A stretch of DNA of 64,000 bases from Sphagnum compactum (taxonomy: Eukaryota > Bryophyta > Sphagnopsida > Sphagnales), in the NCBI GenBank assembly GCA_965153455.1, contig OZ234497.1:14432302-14496301 (forward strand), written 5' to 3'. The notes under the pieces were generated by a model. The model saw only the letters and a list, made by a program, of their open reading frames with translations. It had not been told where the DNA came from and made no database searches. The number at the start of each line of letters is the position of its first letter. Position 1 is the stretch's first letter. The translations under genes and the position numbers were made by a program. This document shows positions 10,486 to 22,401 of this stretch, piece by piece.

Positions 10486-13405
10486 GTTTCAAAGGAAAAA
10501 TGAAAAGACATAAAAGTCTAATTGAAAAACAAAGTAAAAAGAAAAAATAATGGAAAAACACTAACACATGCCAAAATGTGGCATTTAGGATTGGATAAAT
10601 GATTGCATTTGTAAATATTTATGCCATTTATAATTACATATGAGTGTTAATAGACACTCTAAACAATAACTTCGTATTTGTCATTAGTTGTATACAAAAG
10701 GTAAATTACAATAAACATTTGTAATTACGTTTCCATGTTTGTGATAAAAATGAATATAATTATATGAAAGATGCATTCAAAAACCAAATTTAATTTTATA
10801 AATAAAAACCAATAAATTATTGAGTAATTTTTTATTAGTTTAGGTGGTCTAAACTTAAATGTTAAGTTTAGGCTTAGGTCATAAATATTGTTTTGTTCAA
10901 TTATGTGCTACCATGTGATGACTTAGGTTTATGTCAAATAATTTTTTTTAATTATGAGTTATCACATGATACCTTAAAGTTATGAGATGATTTTTTTAAT
11001 TCGATTGTTGAATACCACATGACAAAAAAAAAACTAGCAAATGTTTTTTTTTAAAAAAAGATTAAAAACAAATCAAAATTACGAAGTTAAGTTATATAAA
11101 CCCTAAAAATATTTAGTTTGACCTAAATTATTTAAAGCCTATTTAGGTTCACACATGTTATCGTAAGTTTATTTAGGTTAATTTAGGCATACATAAATAA
11201 CATAAGTTACACATGTGAATGTATGTTAAATCTAAATTAATTTAAATTAACTTAAGTTAGCTTTAAGTTTACTTATGTTAACCTAGGCATCTCTCAATTA
11301 TTATAAGCATAAACTTATGTTAAATTTAAATTAACTAAACTTAAATATAAACCAACCAAGGTTAACCCTAGGTTAAATTTTAAAAAAATCTTGTCTAACT
11401 TTGAATAAACATATATTAACAAATTAAATCCCGATTAAATCATGAATAAATCATGATTAAACCTTGATTAACCTAAATTAAACATAGGTTAACAAAGGTC
11501 AAACCTTGGTTAACTTACATAAACCTTATTAAATTTACGTTAACCAAAGTTTAATTTAAATTAAACCTTGCTTAAATTTTGGTTAAATATAAGATCATGA
11601 AATTGGTAATTTGAATAAAAATAATGAAGACACATTTATGAAAAGATTATTTTAAATTTTTTTTCTATTTAAATTTTTGAATGATTTAAGAAAATGTATT
11701 GTTAATGAAAACCAAAATACACATGAAAGCATTAAAAGGTAAGTATTTTTAAATTTTCAAATAAGACTTTAATAAACATAATTTTTCTCTTGAACTTATC
11801 ATTTACACATTTGTAATTGTTGCTTTCAAGTTTATAATCAATTTTTTTTCATTAATTTTTTTTGTTCAACAATAATCGTCTTATTACAACTATTTTTTAA
11901 TAATTATTTTATATCAAATATGTTTAAAAAATGAAATGAATAAAAGTTTAATTAAAGTGAGTGTTATTCCTTTTAAGTTGATTATCTTCTATTACAACCA
12001 CCATCCCATCCAAAATATTTCAATTTTAAAAAAATAAAATAAAAATAAATTACATTTTTAGAACTATTTTATTTTACATCAAAATAAAATAAAGGAAATA
12101 TTAGTTTACATCTAAAAAATCAAAGCACAACACAAAAATAAAGATGTTATTTGATTTTTAATTATAATTTATTATAGTTTTTGTTCATATAAATATAACC
12201 TTTTTTTCTTTCAGTTCATACATAATAATATTTCTATAATTATACTTATAAAATAATTTTAAAAAAAAACAATAAAGAAATGAACCTAATAAATGAAGTT
12301 TCACCATGCATGAGTTTTTTTCATTTTTTTCTTATATTTTTCACATTACTTAATTAATAATAAACAATTATATATTTTTAAAATTAAGCATTTTAATGTT
12401 TTCATCCCGTAATAAATAAAGAATTGTAAACATGAATTACCATTAAAAATTAAAAAATTATTATATATTTTTTATTAGCCATATTAAAAGATTTAAGCAT
12501 TAACAAATATTCTTTTCATGAAATTTTGATTCAAAATTATTTTATGAATATTTCATTTCAAAAGTAATTATTTATTAATTGTATTATTGTTGACTAACAT
12601 TTTCAGTCCAAAATTATCTTTTAATTATTTTTTCCATGTGACAATAATTACGATTAATTAATATAAACCTTTTTTAAAGTTTGAGTAATTTAGATTATGT
12701 CAATGACAAGAGAAAAACACAATTTGAAAAAAAGATTTAAGAGATTTCAAAAACAAAAAGAATCAATAATGAACAAAAATTAAATATTTTTATTGTTTAA
12801 ACAAAACATGAGAATGATTAAAAATTTCATGGACACATTTTACATTGTTGAGATTAAGGGATGGTGCCCTCTTTATTTTTATGTATAATTAATTAAAAAA
12901 AAATATCATAAATATTTCATAAAGGTCCTCCAATAAAACCATTTATAAGTTCATATTAAACAATTATAATTTTCAAAATACTTGTGTAATTATGTTTTCT
13001 AAAGTCTTTCATTCACCATATTTTTTAAAACTTTCGTTAAAACGATTTTAAGAAACTTTTGTTACCCATGTTTTAAAAAAGGTTTTTTGACTTAAAAAAA
13101 ATTATTTCTTAAATAAAAAATTAATTTTATAAATTTCAATTCGTTGTACATTTTATGAAAGATTTAAGCATATTCTTGATGAATCTTTCTAAAAATTTCT
13201 AAAAACTTTCAAACATTATTTTTCAAAACATTCCAATTTTTTTTATAACATATTTTTTTAAGGATATTTTTGAAAATTTTCTAAAAACTAATAAAAAACT
13301 TTTAAACATATTGCTTGTGAATTTTGCATTTTTTGAAGTAGAAACTTCACATATATGATATTTTTTTGTTTTTAAAATTTTGAATTTCTTTGAATTTTGT
13401 TTTAT
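10486..13405. other. AT-rich spacer with TTAACC-type degenerate repeats
   Basis: No coding potential on either strand. From about 11100 to 11600 there are many dispersed variants of TTAACCTAGGTTAA, AAATTAACCT and ACCTTGGTTAA, probably an old amplified short repeat. A related pair occurs at 17695-17757. The remainder, to 13405, is poly(A)/poly(T)-rich. Confidence 0.5.
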
Positions 13406-13430
13406 GATGTGACCTTATTTCACATCAAAC

Positions 13431-14775
13431 CGTGCAGATCAAGACCGGGATCGATTGATTGGTCTGCAATGCCATGCAGCTCGTCACGAGGTGTCCACAC
13501 ACACCTCACACAAAACATCGAAAGAATACTACGGATGGAAAATCACCACAACTTTGGGGTGAAGCAAAAATCGCTTCACCCCCAGAAACCTAATGACCAA
13601 TTTGCAAAAACTTCAAGGAATTTGGTATCTCCCTGACACAAAAAAATAATCGATGTTGTAAACAATGGGATCATGCACATTTCTAGATCGAGGGTGGATA
13701 GCTCGGGAATGCCAATTGGGTCGTGCAGACCAAGACCAGGATCGATCGATTGGTCTCCAATGCCATACAGCTCATCACGAGGTGTGCACCCACGCCCCAA
13801 ACAAAGCACCAGAAGAATACTACGCATGGAAGATCGGCACATCTTTGGGGTGAAGTAAAAATCGCTGCACCCCGAAAAACCTAATGAATAATTTGCAAAA
13901 ACTTGAAGAAATTTGTATCTCCTTGTCACAGAGAAACAATCAATGCTGCAAACAATGGGGATCATGCAATGGGGATCAATCAATGTGGACAGCTCGGGAA
14001 TGCGAATTGGCTCGTGCAGACTAAGACCCGGATCGATCGATTGGTCTGTAATGTGATACAGCTCGTCACGAGGTGTCCACCCATGCCCCAAACAAAACAT
14101 CAGAAGATCGCCACATCTTTAGGGTGAAGCAAAAATCCCTTCACCCCCAAAAACTAGATGAATAATTTAGAAGAACTTACAGGAATTGATATCTCCCTGT
14201 CATAGAGAAGCAATCAGTGCTCTAAATAATGGGGATCATGCACATTTTCAGATTGAGGGTGGACAACTCGAGAATGCCAATTGGCTCGTGCAGACTAAGA
14301 TCGAGATCGATCGATCGGTCTGCAATGCCATACAACTTGTCACGAGGTATCCATCCACGCCCCAAACAAAACATGGGAAGATCACCACATCTTTGGGGTG
14401 AAGCAAAAATCGCTTCACCCCCAAAAACTCAATGAACAGTTTGCTAGAACATGCAGGAAGTTGTATCTCCTTATCACAGAGAAGCAATCAGTGCTGTAAA
14501 CAATGGGGATCATGCACATTTTTAGATCGAGGGTGGACAGCTCGGGAATGCCAATTGGCTCGTGCAGACCAAGATCGGGATCGATCGATTGGTCTGCAAT
14601 GCCATACAGCTCGTCACGAGGTGTCCACCCACGCCCCAAACAAAACACCAGAAGAATACTACGCATGGAAGATCGGCACATCTTTGGGGTGAAGCAAAAA
14701 ACGCTTCACCCCGAAAAATCCGAATAAACAGTTTATAAAAACTTGAAGGGATTTGCATCTCCTTGTGACATTAGC
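13431..14775. repeat. 274-291-bp tandem array with conserved hairpin
   Basis: Five units, the last incomplete, begin at CGTGCAGAYYAAGA near 13431, 13722, 14013, 14287 and 14561 (periods 291, 291, 274, 274). Each has a GATCGATCGAT core, then CTCGTCACGAGGTGT, then a hairpin made of GGGGTGAAGC and GCTTCACCCC around a 7-base loop (perfect at 13556-13582 and 14395-14421), then CAATGGGGATCATGCA and GCTCGGGAATGC. The array is clearly more GC-rich than its AT-rich surroundings. A small inverted repeat (GATGTGA..TCACATC) sits just before it at about 13406-13427. Because 291 is divisible by three, one minus-strand frame stays open for 174 codons (14100-13576) across the first units, but the 274-base units break it, so coding is unlikely. 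Confidence 0.9.
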
Positions 14776-14856
14776 GGTGCACAGTGATCTTCTTTCAAAT
14801 CTTTTTGTCCCTGCAATTCACAACCCGATGCAATCAGGCCCATCGCATGAAAACGG

Positions 14857-15024
14857 ATGTTCAAAGCACGTACCTGGTCCGACTTGATGCTTGGCGCAGT
14901 GTTCTACTTCTTCAAACAGTACGCCCCGAGCTCGGCCTCGGTCGTCGACCGGCACGGAGTCTCCTCCGAAAGGATGTTCATTATCGTTCTGATCAGTACA
15001 GCAAATCGAAGTGTAGATTTGTAA
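14857..15024 (+). CDS. Short GC-rich reading frame of unknown nature
   Basis: A 55-codon frame directly after the tandem array encodes MFKARTWSDLMLGAVFYFFK followed by a serine/valine-rich stretch and VDRHGVSSERMF. Its third positions are strongly G/C and its composition is that of a real exon, unlike the AT-rich DNA that resumes at about 15040. I do not recognise the family. It could be a small gene, a captured exon fragment or chance within the GC-rich flank. No start context, splice partner or downstream exon supports it. Confidence 0.25.
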   Translation: MFKARTWSDLMLGAVFYFFKQYAPSSASVVDRHGVSSERMFIIVLISTANRSVDL

Positions 15025-18000
15025 AAATGCTCATCCTAAAAATGAATAAAAGGGAAATTAAAAAATAAAAATCGATTGAATTTGTTTATGTGATCATTAT
15101 AATAATGAACAATGCTCAAGATTGATACATTTATTGATTTCCATCAAAGGTGAATCATTTTTCGCATCAATTATCTCAAACAAAATTATCAACAACAATT
15201 TGTCCTATTATACATTTGTTTCTTTTGCCAACATGGTTGCGTAAGTTAAAGAAATGATTATTTATTTAATGTGCAAAAATTGGTGGGCATGCCTTTGTCG
15301 AATTTTGGAACAATTATAATTAAATATAAACTCAGGTTTCATATCACCGAATCTATAACTTTATTTAAATATAATTTTGTAACTAAATCGATTTATAGGT
15401 TGTAATTTAATTTTGAAATTGAAATTTGTTTACTAACCAAGGTGTGGGGAAGGATTGTTGAAGATGATTAAATAAAATTAAATAACGATAACTTTATTTT
15501 TAAAATGTTCAATGTTGTTAATGAAAGTGTAACATTCGATAATAACATACGTTGTAACATATTGTTATTTAATTTTTGATTTGATTAAATGGATTTAAAA
15601 TTTCACTCAAATTAATTTGAAATTTAAAAGGGTTGGAATGTCAATTTTTAAAGAGCAAACATTAAATATGCCCTTTCAGTAAGGAATTTTTATTTGATAG
15701 GATTTTTGTCATAGATAATTATTAAACATCCTTCAAATGAAAATTGATTAAAAAAATTCACGTAATGGTGACATTAAAAATAAAATTAACCATACTTTTC
15801 AAGTATTTTTTCCAAAAAATAATAAAAATTTAATTTGTGATTTTTTGTGACGAATTAAACTTTGGCGTGAGATGTTTTCACAACTTTCAAATTTCATATA
15901 TATATTCATGAATGTATTTGTGTATAGGATATTGATCATGACGTGATTTATAAATTTAAATATGAAATGCTGATTTATATTTATATTTGAAAAAATAATT
16001 TATATCAACATTTACATATTACTATATATTTATTTCAAATGTTTTTATATTGATTCATAAAAAATGAATATATATAATTTGAATATATTATTTCTTCCAA
16101 TGGCAAACAAACATTTAACATTATTATTTTTCAATCAATTTAAAATAAGAGTTTTCGCTTTTGTTTCAATTTGAATTCCAAATATCCATCTCTTTCATTC
16201 TTTTTGAATCCTACTCATTTTTAATTTTTTTCATAATTTCTAATATTTTTGTTCTTGTCTTCATAATGAAAATCCTTAACTACCTATGTGTATTTTTTAT
16301 TCTTTTAATACATATAATTTAAAAAATAAATAATAATATAAATCACTTTATACAATTCTTTGTAATCAAAATTGATCATTGGTTTTGATATATATTTTTT
16401 TCTTACCCTATTGAATATAAGACAATTTAATTGACTTTAGTTTTGTCAACATTATGTTTGTTGCATTTCATTCTTACTCGAATTGTTTTTTAAAAATTAC
16501 ATTAATTTTCATCCTTTTAATTTCTATTTGGATTTTTGGTTATATTCCATTTCAACATTTTATTGGTTAAGTTATAATGAATGATGCTACTATATTATAA
16601 GGATTTTAAATTATGCAAATGAATGATGAGTAATTAAAAAAACATTATTTGGATCCAAATTTATTTCAACTTATGCCTTTTTTTTAAAAAAAATATTAAA
16701 TTAAAAATTCATGTTCAATTGATCAATATAAATATCTTTGTCACATGCATCATTTTTCAATCATTTATATTTGAACCTTAATGACTTATGTAGAACTTGA
16801 ATTTATTAATGTTATTTGTCTCATCATTTTTTATGAAAATTGCTATAAGAATGATGAAATTTAGTGTTTTGTGCAAGTTTTGAATTTCAACAATAGTCAT
16901 TTTCATTGATTACATGGTCCTATCAATTCAATATCAACTAATAATAAAATTGAATACTTAATTTGCACCTTTCATTAAATTTTTGAATCTTTTCACTCAT
17001 GAATTTAAATTATATATTAAAGTTTTAAAAATCAAATATCTTCGGTGTATTTAAAAAAAGAATTCTAGGATCTTATGGTGGCATGCGACTATTATCACTT
17101 TCATTGTTTATCATTTCATTTATTTGTTATACAAACATTGTTGGAACATTGTTATTCAACTATCATTATAAATAAGTTTGTAACAAGGATAAATTATATA
17201 TATACAACCAACTTGCTTTCAAAGGTGTTTGTTTCCAACAATCTCATAATCCAATCCTAATCATCCACACTTTTGATTAGTTAACCAATAAAATCAAGAC
17301 TTGATAAGTTTCAAAAATTGTTTTAAAAATTTCAACATGGTTGAAGATTTAAGAATAAATGAATCTTGCCATCTATGTAAAATTTTACTAAAAATTGAAT
17401 TTTTAAAAACTTATCATTATAAATTAAAGAAAGAACAATAATTTTTTATACCAATTAAAGTTTAAAACATCAAATGTTGAAAGTTGTTACATTTTAATTC
17501 ATTAAAAATGCATCAATAACATGATAGGATAATAAAAAGACTAGACATATTCATGGATGTAATATTTCTTTTGCGCAAGTCAAAGGAATAAAAACACAAT
17601 ATAATTTTTGTTAACATTCATCTATGTATGAAAATGTAAAATTAATTGAAACAACTATGTGTGGACATGTTCGTAAGGTTCACACTTGATTAAACCTAGG
17701 TTAATCAAGTTCAACCCTAATTACACCTAGGTTAAGCAAGTTCAACCGTAATTAAGTTTAATGTTGATTCAACCTAAATTAAAAAAAATTCAACATTCAA
17801 TTTTCTATAATCATCTCCTTTTCCTTTCATTAGTGTAGGTTAAGGGCTTAGGGTTTATGAAGAATACTTCCCTAAATGAAAATACCTCATTAGAAAATGG
17901 GAGATCCCCTTGAGAAAAAAATAAATATTCCCATAAAAAACTTTGTAAAACAAAATGCATTCCAATTCTTCAAAAAAATCAAAATTTCATATAAAACATG

Positions 18001-18680
18001 TAATCCAAATACACAAAAAAAAAATTGAAAAGAAAATATCGAAAACACAAATGAGAAAAAAAAGTTCACAAAATTACTAACATCAAGGTAAGATATAGAT
18101 GCAAGGATTATAATTATAACATGCAACTCATCACGATAAGGTTTGGGATAGCAAGTTCAACAATTTAAAGATTTTCTTAAAAAATTCATGTTCAAAAGGC
18201 ACATTTTGATCATTATTTTGAATGAACAATCATCACAAGAACATTATTATATCATATAATTTGGAATTGCCTTGTCTCACCAAATATGTTGGGTGCATCA
18301 CCTAGCTCTCCAAACTAACTTGTAGTGTCCCTTTCCCAATTTAATGGGGTAGGGCTTGACCATTCCATGGTATTCATGGCAAGTAGGAGTTTCAAATAGG
18401 AAGAATTCCATGAAAAACGAACCCTTCAATTCCAAGTCACACTCAATGAACATACCTCAAGATGTGAGACCAAATGAAAACTAGATTGTTGTGTTGTCTC
18501 TCCCTTATAGGGAGAGTTGATGAAGTCAAGAGGATAATTATATGAAGACAACAAGAGTATTGTAGTAGTAGGAGTTAGAAGCAGGTTAATCCAGAACAAG
18601 AAGAAAATTCACATCAAAATCTAAGCGCTTCATTCATTCACCAATTGTGGTTTGATGATCAAATAAAACAAAGCGTCATA
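15025..18680. other. AT-rich non-coding DNA
   Basis: Long, very AT-rich tract without recognisable genes. A ~31-bp direct repeat (CCTAGGTTAAKCAAGTTCAA) occurs twice from 17695 and resembles the TTAACC repeats near 11100-11600. From about 18300 the composition becomes less AT-rich as the second gene island begins. Confidence 0.5.
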
Positions 18681-18684
18681 AAGC

Positions 18685-19503
18685 TTGGAACAAACGCACC
18701 AAGCATGTTGTTGTTGTTTTAGAAGAAGCAAACACGCAAATCCAAGCTCACCAAGCGCCACCCTCGCTCGATATTGCTGTTGCAGAAGTGACGGAAAAAA
18801 AAGAAAAAAGGCCCCAATCGAAGCTAAGCTAGCAGCACTCTCACTATCGCTTGCTGCTGCAGAAGCAAAACACCATATCCACCAAGCTCGGTCACCAGAG
18901 CATCGCCAAATCGTTACTGCTGCAGAAGCACCTAAAAAAAGAAAGAGAAAACACCCACAATCTTAGCACCCATCTCATCCTCTCTGCAGCAGCAAACGCA
19001 CAATATCTAAGCTCTCAAGCTCTCGCTCGTTCGGTTTTCGGAGAGCAAGCGCACTCCATAAAGCTCGATCGAGACACTAGGGCTGACGGTGTTTTCATAC
19101 ATACTTCATCTATACGTCATGCATCCAACATATAAATACAAAGGAAAATACGTATATACGAGATTTCCATACGTAGACGTTTTCGGAGTTCTAGGTTTTG
19201 GTTTTCTTCGTCTTCTTTGTTTGCTTGCTTTTGTGAGACGGAGGTCAGCGGATGTGATGCGGCAGCAGCAGTTGAAATTTGTTTCCAGATTTCGTTATCT
19301 TGTGGGAGGTGGGATTTTCACGCCTAGGAGCATTTGTGTGTGCTGCTGAAATCCCGCTGCATTTTTTTGATACAGTAGGCAGTAGTGGTGGTGGATTTTG
19401 TGCTGCACGCGCAAAAACGCGGCGTCAAACATACTCGAAGCCAGCCAGGCCTTCTTGTTGGGACCGTGGGAGCGTCGGCTCCGAGAGAGCAACATACAAC
19501 ACA
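18685..19503 (+). other. Probable promoter and 5' leader region of the UBAC2-like gene
   Basis: This GC-richer stretch precedes the UBAC2-like start codon. Three or four imperfect modules containing GCTGCAGAAG or its variants recur at about 18775, 18855, 18915 and 18985, which keeps a 93-codon frame open but looks like a repeat, not a protein. The transcription start is not placed. Confidence 0.35.
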
Positions 19504-22401
19504 ATGAACGCGGGACCTGCAGGGTTTTGTTAGTTCTCTTCTGTACTGGCCCCATGCAAAATTCTTCTTCTTGTTCTTCTTGTTCGTTTGCCTCCATTTG
19601 GTTCTATGTACCCATTAGCGTAACTCGTTGTTGCTGGTTAGTTATGTGGTTTTCTCCTTCTCTGGCACTCATGTTTCGTCGAGATTTTTTTCCCCAAGCG
19701 CTAGGGATCTTCAGATTCTAGTTCACGCTATAGCTTCATCAAACCCTAATTTTCATTTGTTGTTTTCATGCCACAAGTTCTCCAAACCCTGGGAGTCTTT
19801 TTCTATTGCATCTTGAAAACCCTAGAATTCCCTGTAGACAGTACATGAGACCTGGGAGGGGTGGCTCTTGGCACATTTCCCATTTCAAGCAAGTTTTGAT
19901 GAAGTAGAACAGAACAGTCTTTTTGATGTCTAATGTGTGGTCTCCAGCTAATCAAGAAGTATGTCCTCCTGAAACTGATTGAAGATTTTTGTCCAGTGGC
20001 ACAAGTAGTGCTTGAACTGTCTTGAGCCAGCAGGGTTAGTGTTCACAGAGTTAGGGAGACTGATGTTCATCAATCCAGAAATTGGTTTTGACAGGGTTTG
20101 AGCACTGGGTTATGCCACTGAGAAAAAGGCTTCAATCAGTTTACAGAGACTGTCCAGTGGGTTGAGGTGTAAAATTTCCTTTGGAGGGTGCCTTCAGGAA
20201 TAGAGCAATTGATATGTATGTTGTGAACTGCTTAACAAACAATTAGGAGCACATGGTAACAGGAAATGACATATAATGAACTCATGGTATTCTGTGATTT
20301 CCAGATAATGCGCCCGTGACAAAGGGGATAGTGTTCACATGTGGCTTAGTGTCAGTTCTTGTTGGCACACAAGGTGGTGCTAAGGTTTTCAGCCTCTCAT
20401 ATCAGGTACTTTGGGTGCATCTTTATCAGATGTAGTTATAATCCCTTGGTAACTACTTCAATATGTTATCGTTGTATCTCTCACTGTTGTTCAATATGCT
20501 CCTCAGTCTTTTCTCTGTCTTTTTGGCTGGGTCTCTGTTTATTGTTCTCTGATTGGTTAGCAGATCTGAATCCTCTATAATCAAATCTCTTATTTCTATT
20601 CAGTTCAACTTAAATTGTAAGTATGGGGATGCTCTCTCAATACTTATCCTTTTGTTCTCATGAGTTTTCTACTCTCTGGAGAAGGCCAGTATGGAAGTTG
20701 AGGTGATTTTTAACAGCTATGTGCTCACAGGTCTGTTGTGTGAACTGACAGAGAGTTGTGCAGAAGCATGAACTGTGGCGCTTGCTCACATCACCATGTT
20801 TATTTTCCTCAACACCAGAGCTTTTGTTCGGATTGTACTTGATCTACTTCTTTCGAGTGTTTGAGCGACAAATTGGGTCAAACAAATATTTGGTGTGCAC
20901 CTCTTTTATGCATGTCACACTCCAGTATTAATCATTCTTGTTTCATCCAGATGCAGAATGTATTGTGCTCATTTATGTGAATTTCATTTTGCAGTCAGTT
21001 TGTAGTACTTTGAGATTTCCAATATAGAGTGCTCTGTAGTATAGGCCATTGAAATTTTGGCAGGTGGATCTGGCAGTTCTTTGTTTTGTTTTCAACAGCT
21101 TTCACAAACATATTGGAGTTAGTTACATTGGCTGCATTTAAAGGTATGGAATAAGTAAATATGTTAAATATTGATGTATTTGCTGCAAAGTGGAGCAAGA
21201 GTTTTGTATGCACTATGTAACTTGGTGAGGAGGATTGATTATTGTGTGCTCTGTTTCTGGGATTTCATGGCCATGTTCATCATAACATTCTTACTCTAGA
21301 ATCTAGTTTTCAATAGGCACATGCATGGAGGCAGGGGTGTTTGGGTTGGATGAAATTCTCTTTGTGTGAGTTAAAAGCAGGAGTTCTGAAGAGTTTAGTG
21401 ACATGTAAACCTTGCAGACTCAAGGATACTGTCTGGCACACTCTTGTCCCCGGGGCCATATGGTTTGATATTTGCATCATTTGTTCCCTTCTTCTTCGAT
21501 ATCCCAATCTCCACTAGGTTCAAAGTTTTCGGTGCCCGTTTCTCAGACAAGTCATTTGTCTACCTTGCAGGCTTGCAGGTACTCCTCACTGCTTTGTAAT
21601 CTTTGGAAACAATGATTGCTTTAGTAGGCATTCATAAGCTCATAGTAGGAAAGCAATGGCTGTTAAGTTCATGTTTTGAATTCCTTCATTACAGTTAATT
21701 GTATGGTGCCCTTACTAGCTGTTGAATATGGGCATGTTGGGGTGTTTCTCCAGCTCTTGTTGTCATCATGGAAGCGGTCACTTGTACCAGGCATTTGTGG
21801 CGTGATAGCAGGATTTATATACAAGTCCAATGTTCTAGGAATTCGAAGAGTGAAGGTATGCAAGATTTGTGACAGTCTGACTCTGCCATTTCTTACAGGT
21901 ATAGCATGCCATATGATACATCTATTTGTTATCTTTATGTTTGTTTTGCAGTTCCCAGAGCAGCTAGCAGCTGCAACATCCCGATTATTTGCACCGTTCA
22001 TGTCAGGCATGTCTTCACCATCCACCAATACCAGAGTCAATGCCAGCAGAGAAGCTACAGTTACTGCTCCTCCTGCTCGCCCTTTTGAGGTATGCAAAGT
22101 TTGAGAGCTCTATATTGTCCCACAGAGTAAGTGCCTGTGCTGCAGTCAAAGGGATCAGTCTCTTCTTTCTCTGTGGCAGCTGCTTCTGTAAGATTACTGA
22201 GATGATGTCTTCAATGAATTTCAGAATCGCTTTGCTGCAACAGCACCCCCCCTAAGTTCACTGTTACCACCCCCTGAAGAGTCAGTGTCAACTCTTGTGG
22301 CTATGGGTTTTGAACGTGAGGATGCACTTCAAGCACTGGCCATGGCCAGAAATGATGTGGCAACAGCAACAAACTTGTTACTAGAATCTCAAGTCCAATG
22401 A
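19504..22401 (+). CDS. UBAC2: UBAC2-like ER rhomboid pseudoprotease with UBA domain
   Basis: Eight coding exons: 19504-19528, 20305-20405, 20752-20892, 21077-21143, 21418-21578, 21754-21855, 21952-22089 and 22225-22401. All introns are GT..AG and the joined frame is continuous for 303 aa. The protein starts [16 protein letters not shown], like plant UBAC2 proteins (MNGGPSGF in Arabidopsis). It has several hydrophobic segments of a rhomboid/derlin-like membrane domain to about residue 190; the segment [13 protein letters not shown] is typical. Where an active rhomboid has its GxSx serine motif it has GPYG (about 124-127), so it should be a pseudoprotease. The C-terminus is a UBA domain (about 264-302) with the MGF loop at 272-274. 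UBAC2 proteins act at the ER membrane in ubiquitin-linked quality control and trafficking. The 25-nt coding part of exon 1 is why single-frame searches miss the start. The long first intron carries AAACCCTAA (about 19741). Confidence 0.92.

Noticed and set aside
18685-18966. 93-codon cysteine/alanine/lysine-rich frame
   Set aside because: Explained by imperfect GCTGCAGAAG modules; no protein similarity, and the position fits the leader of the UBAC2-like gene.
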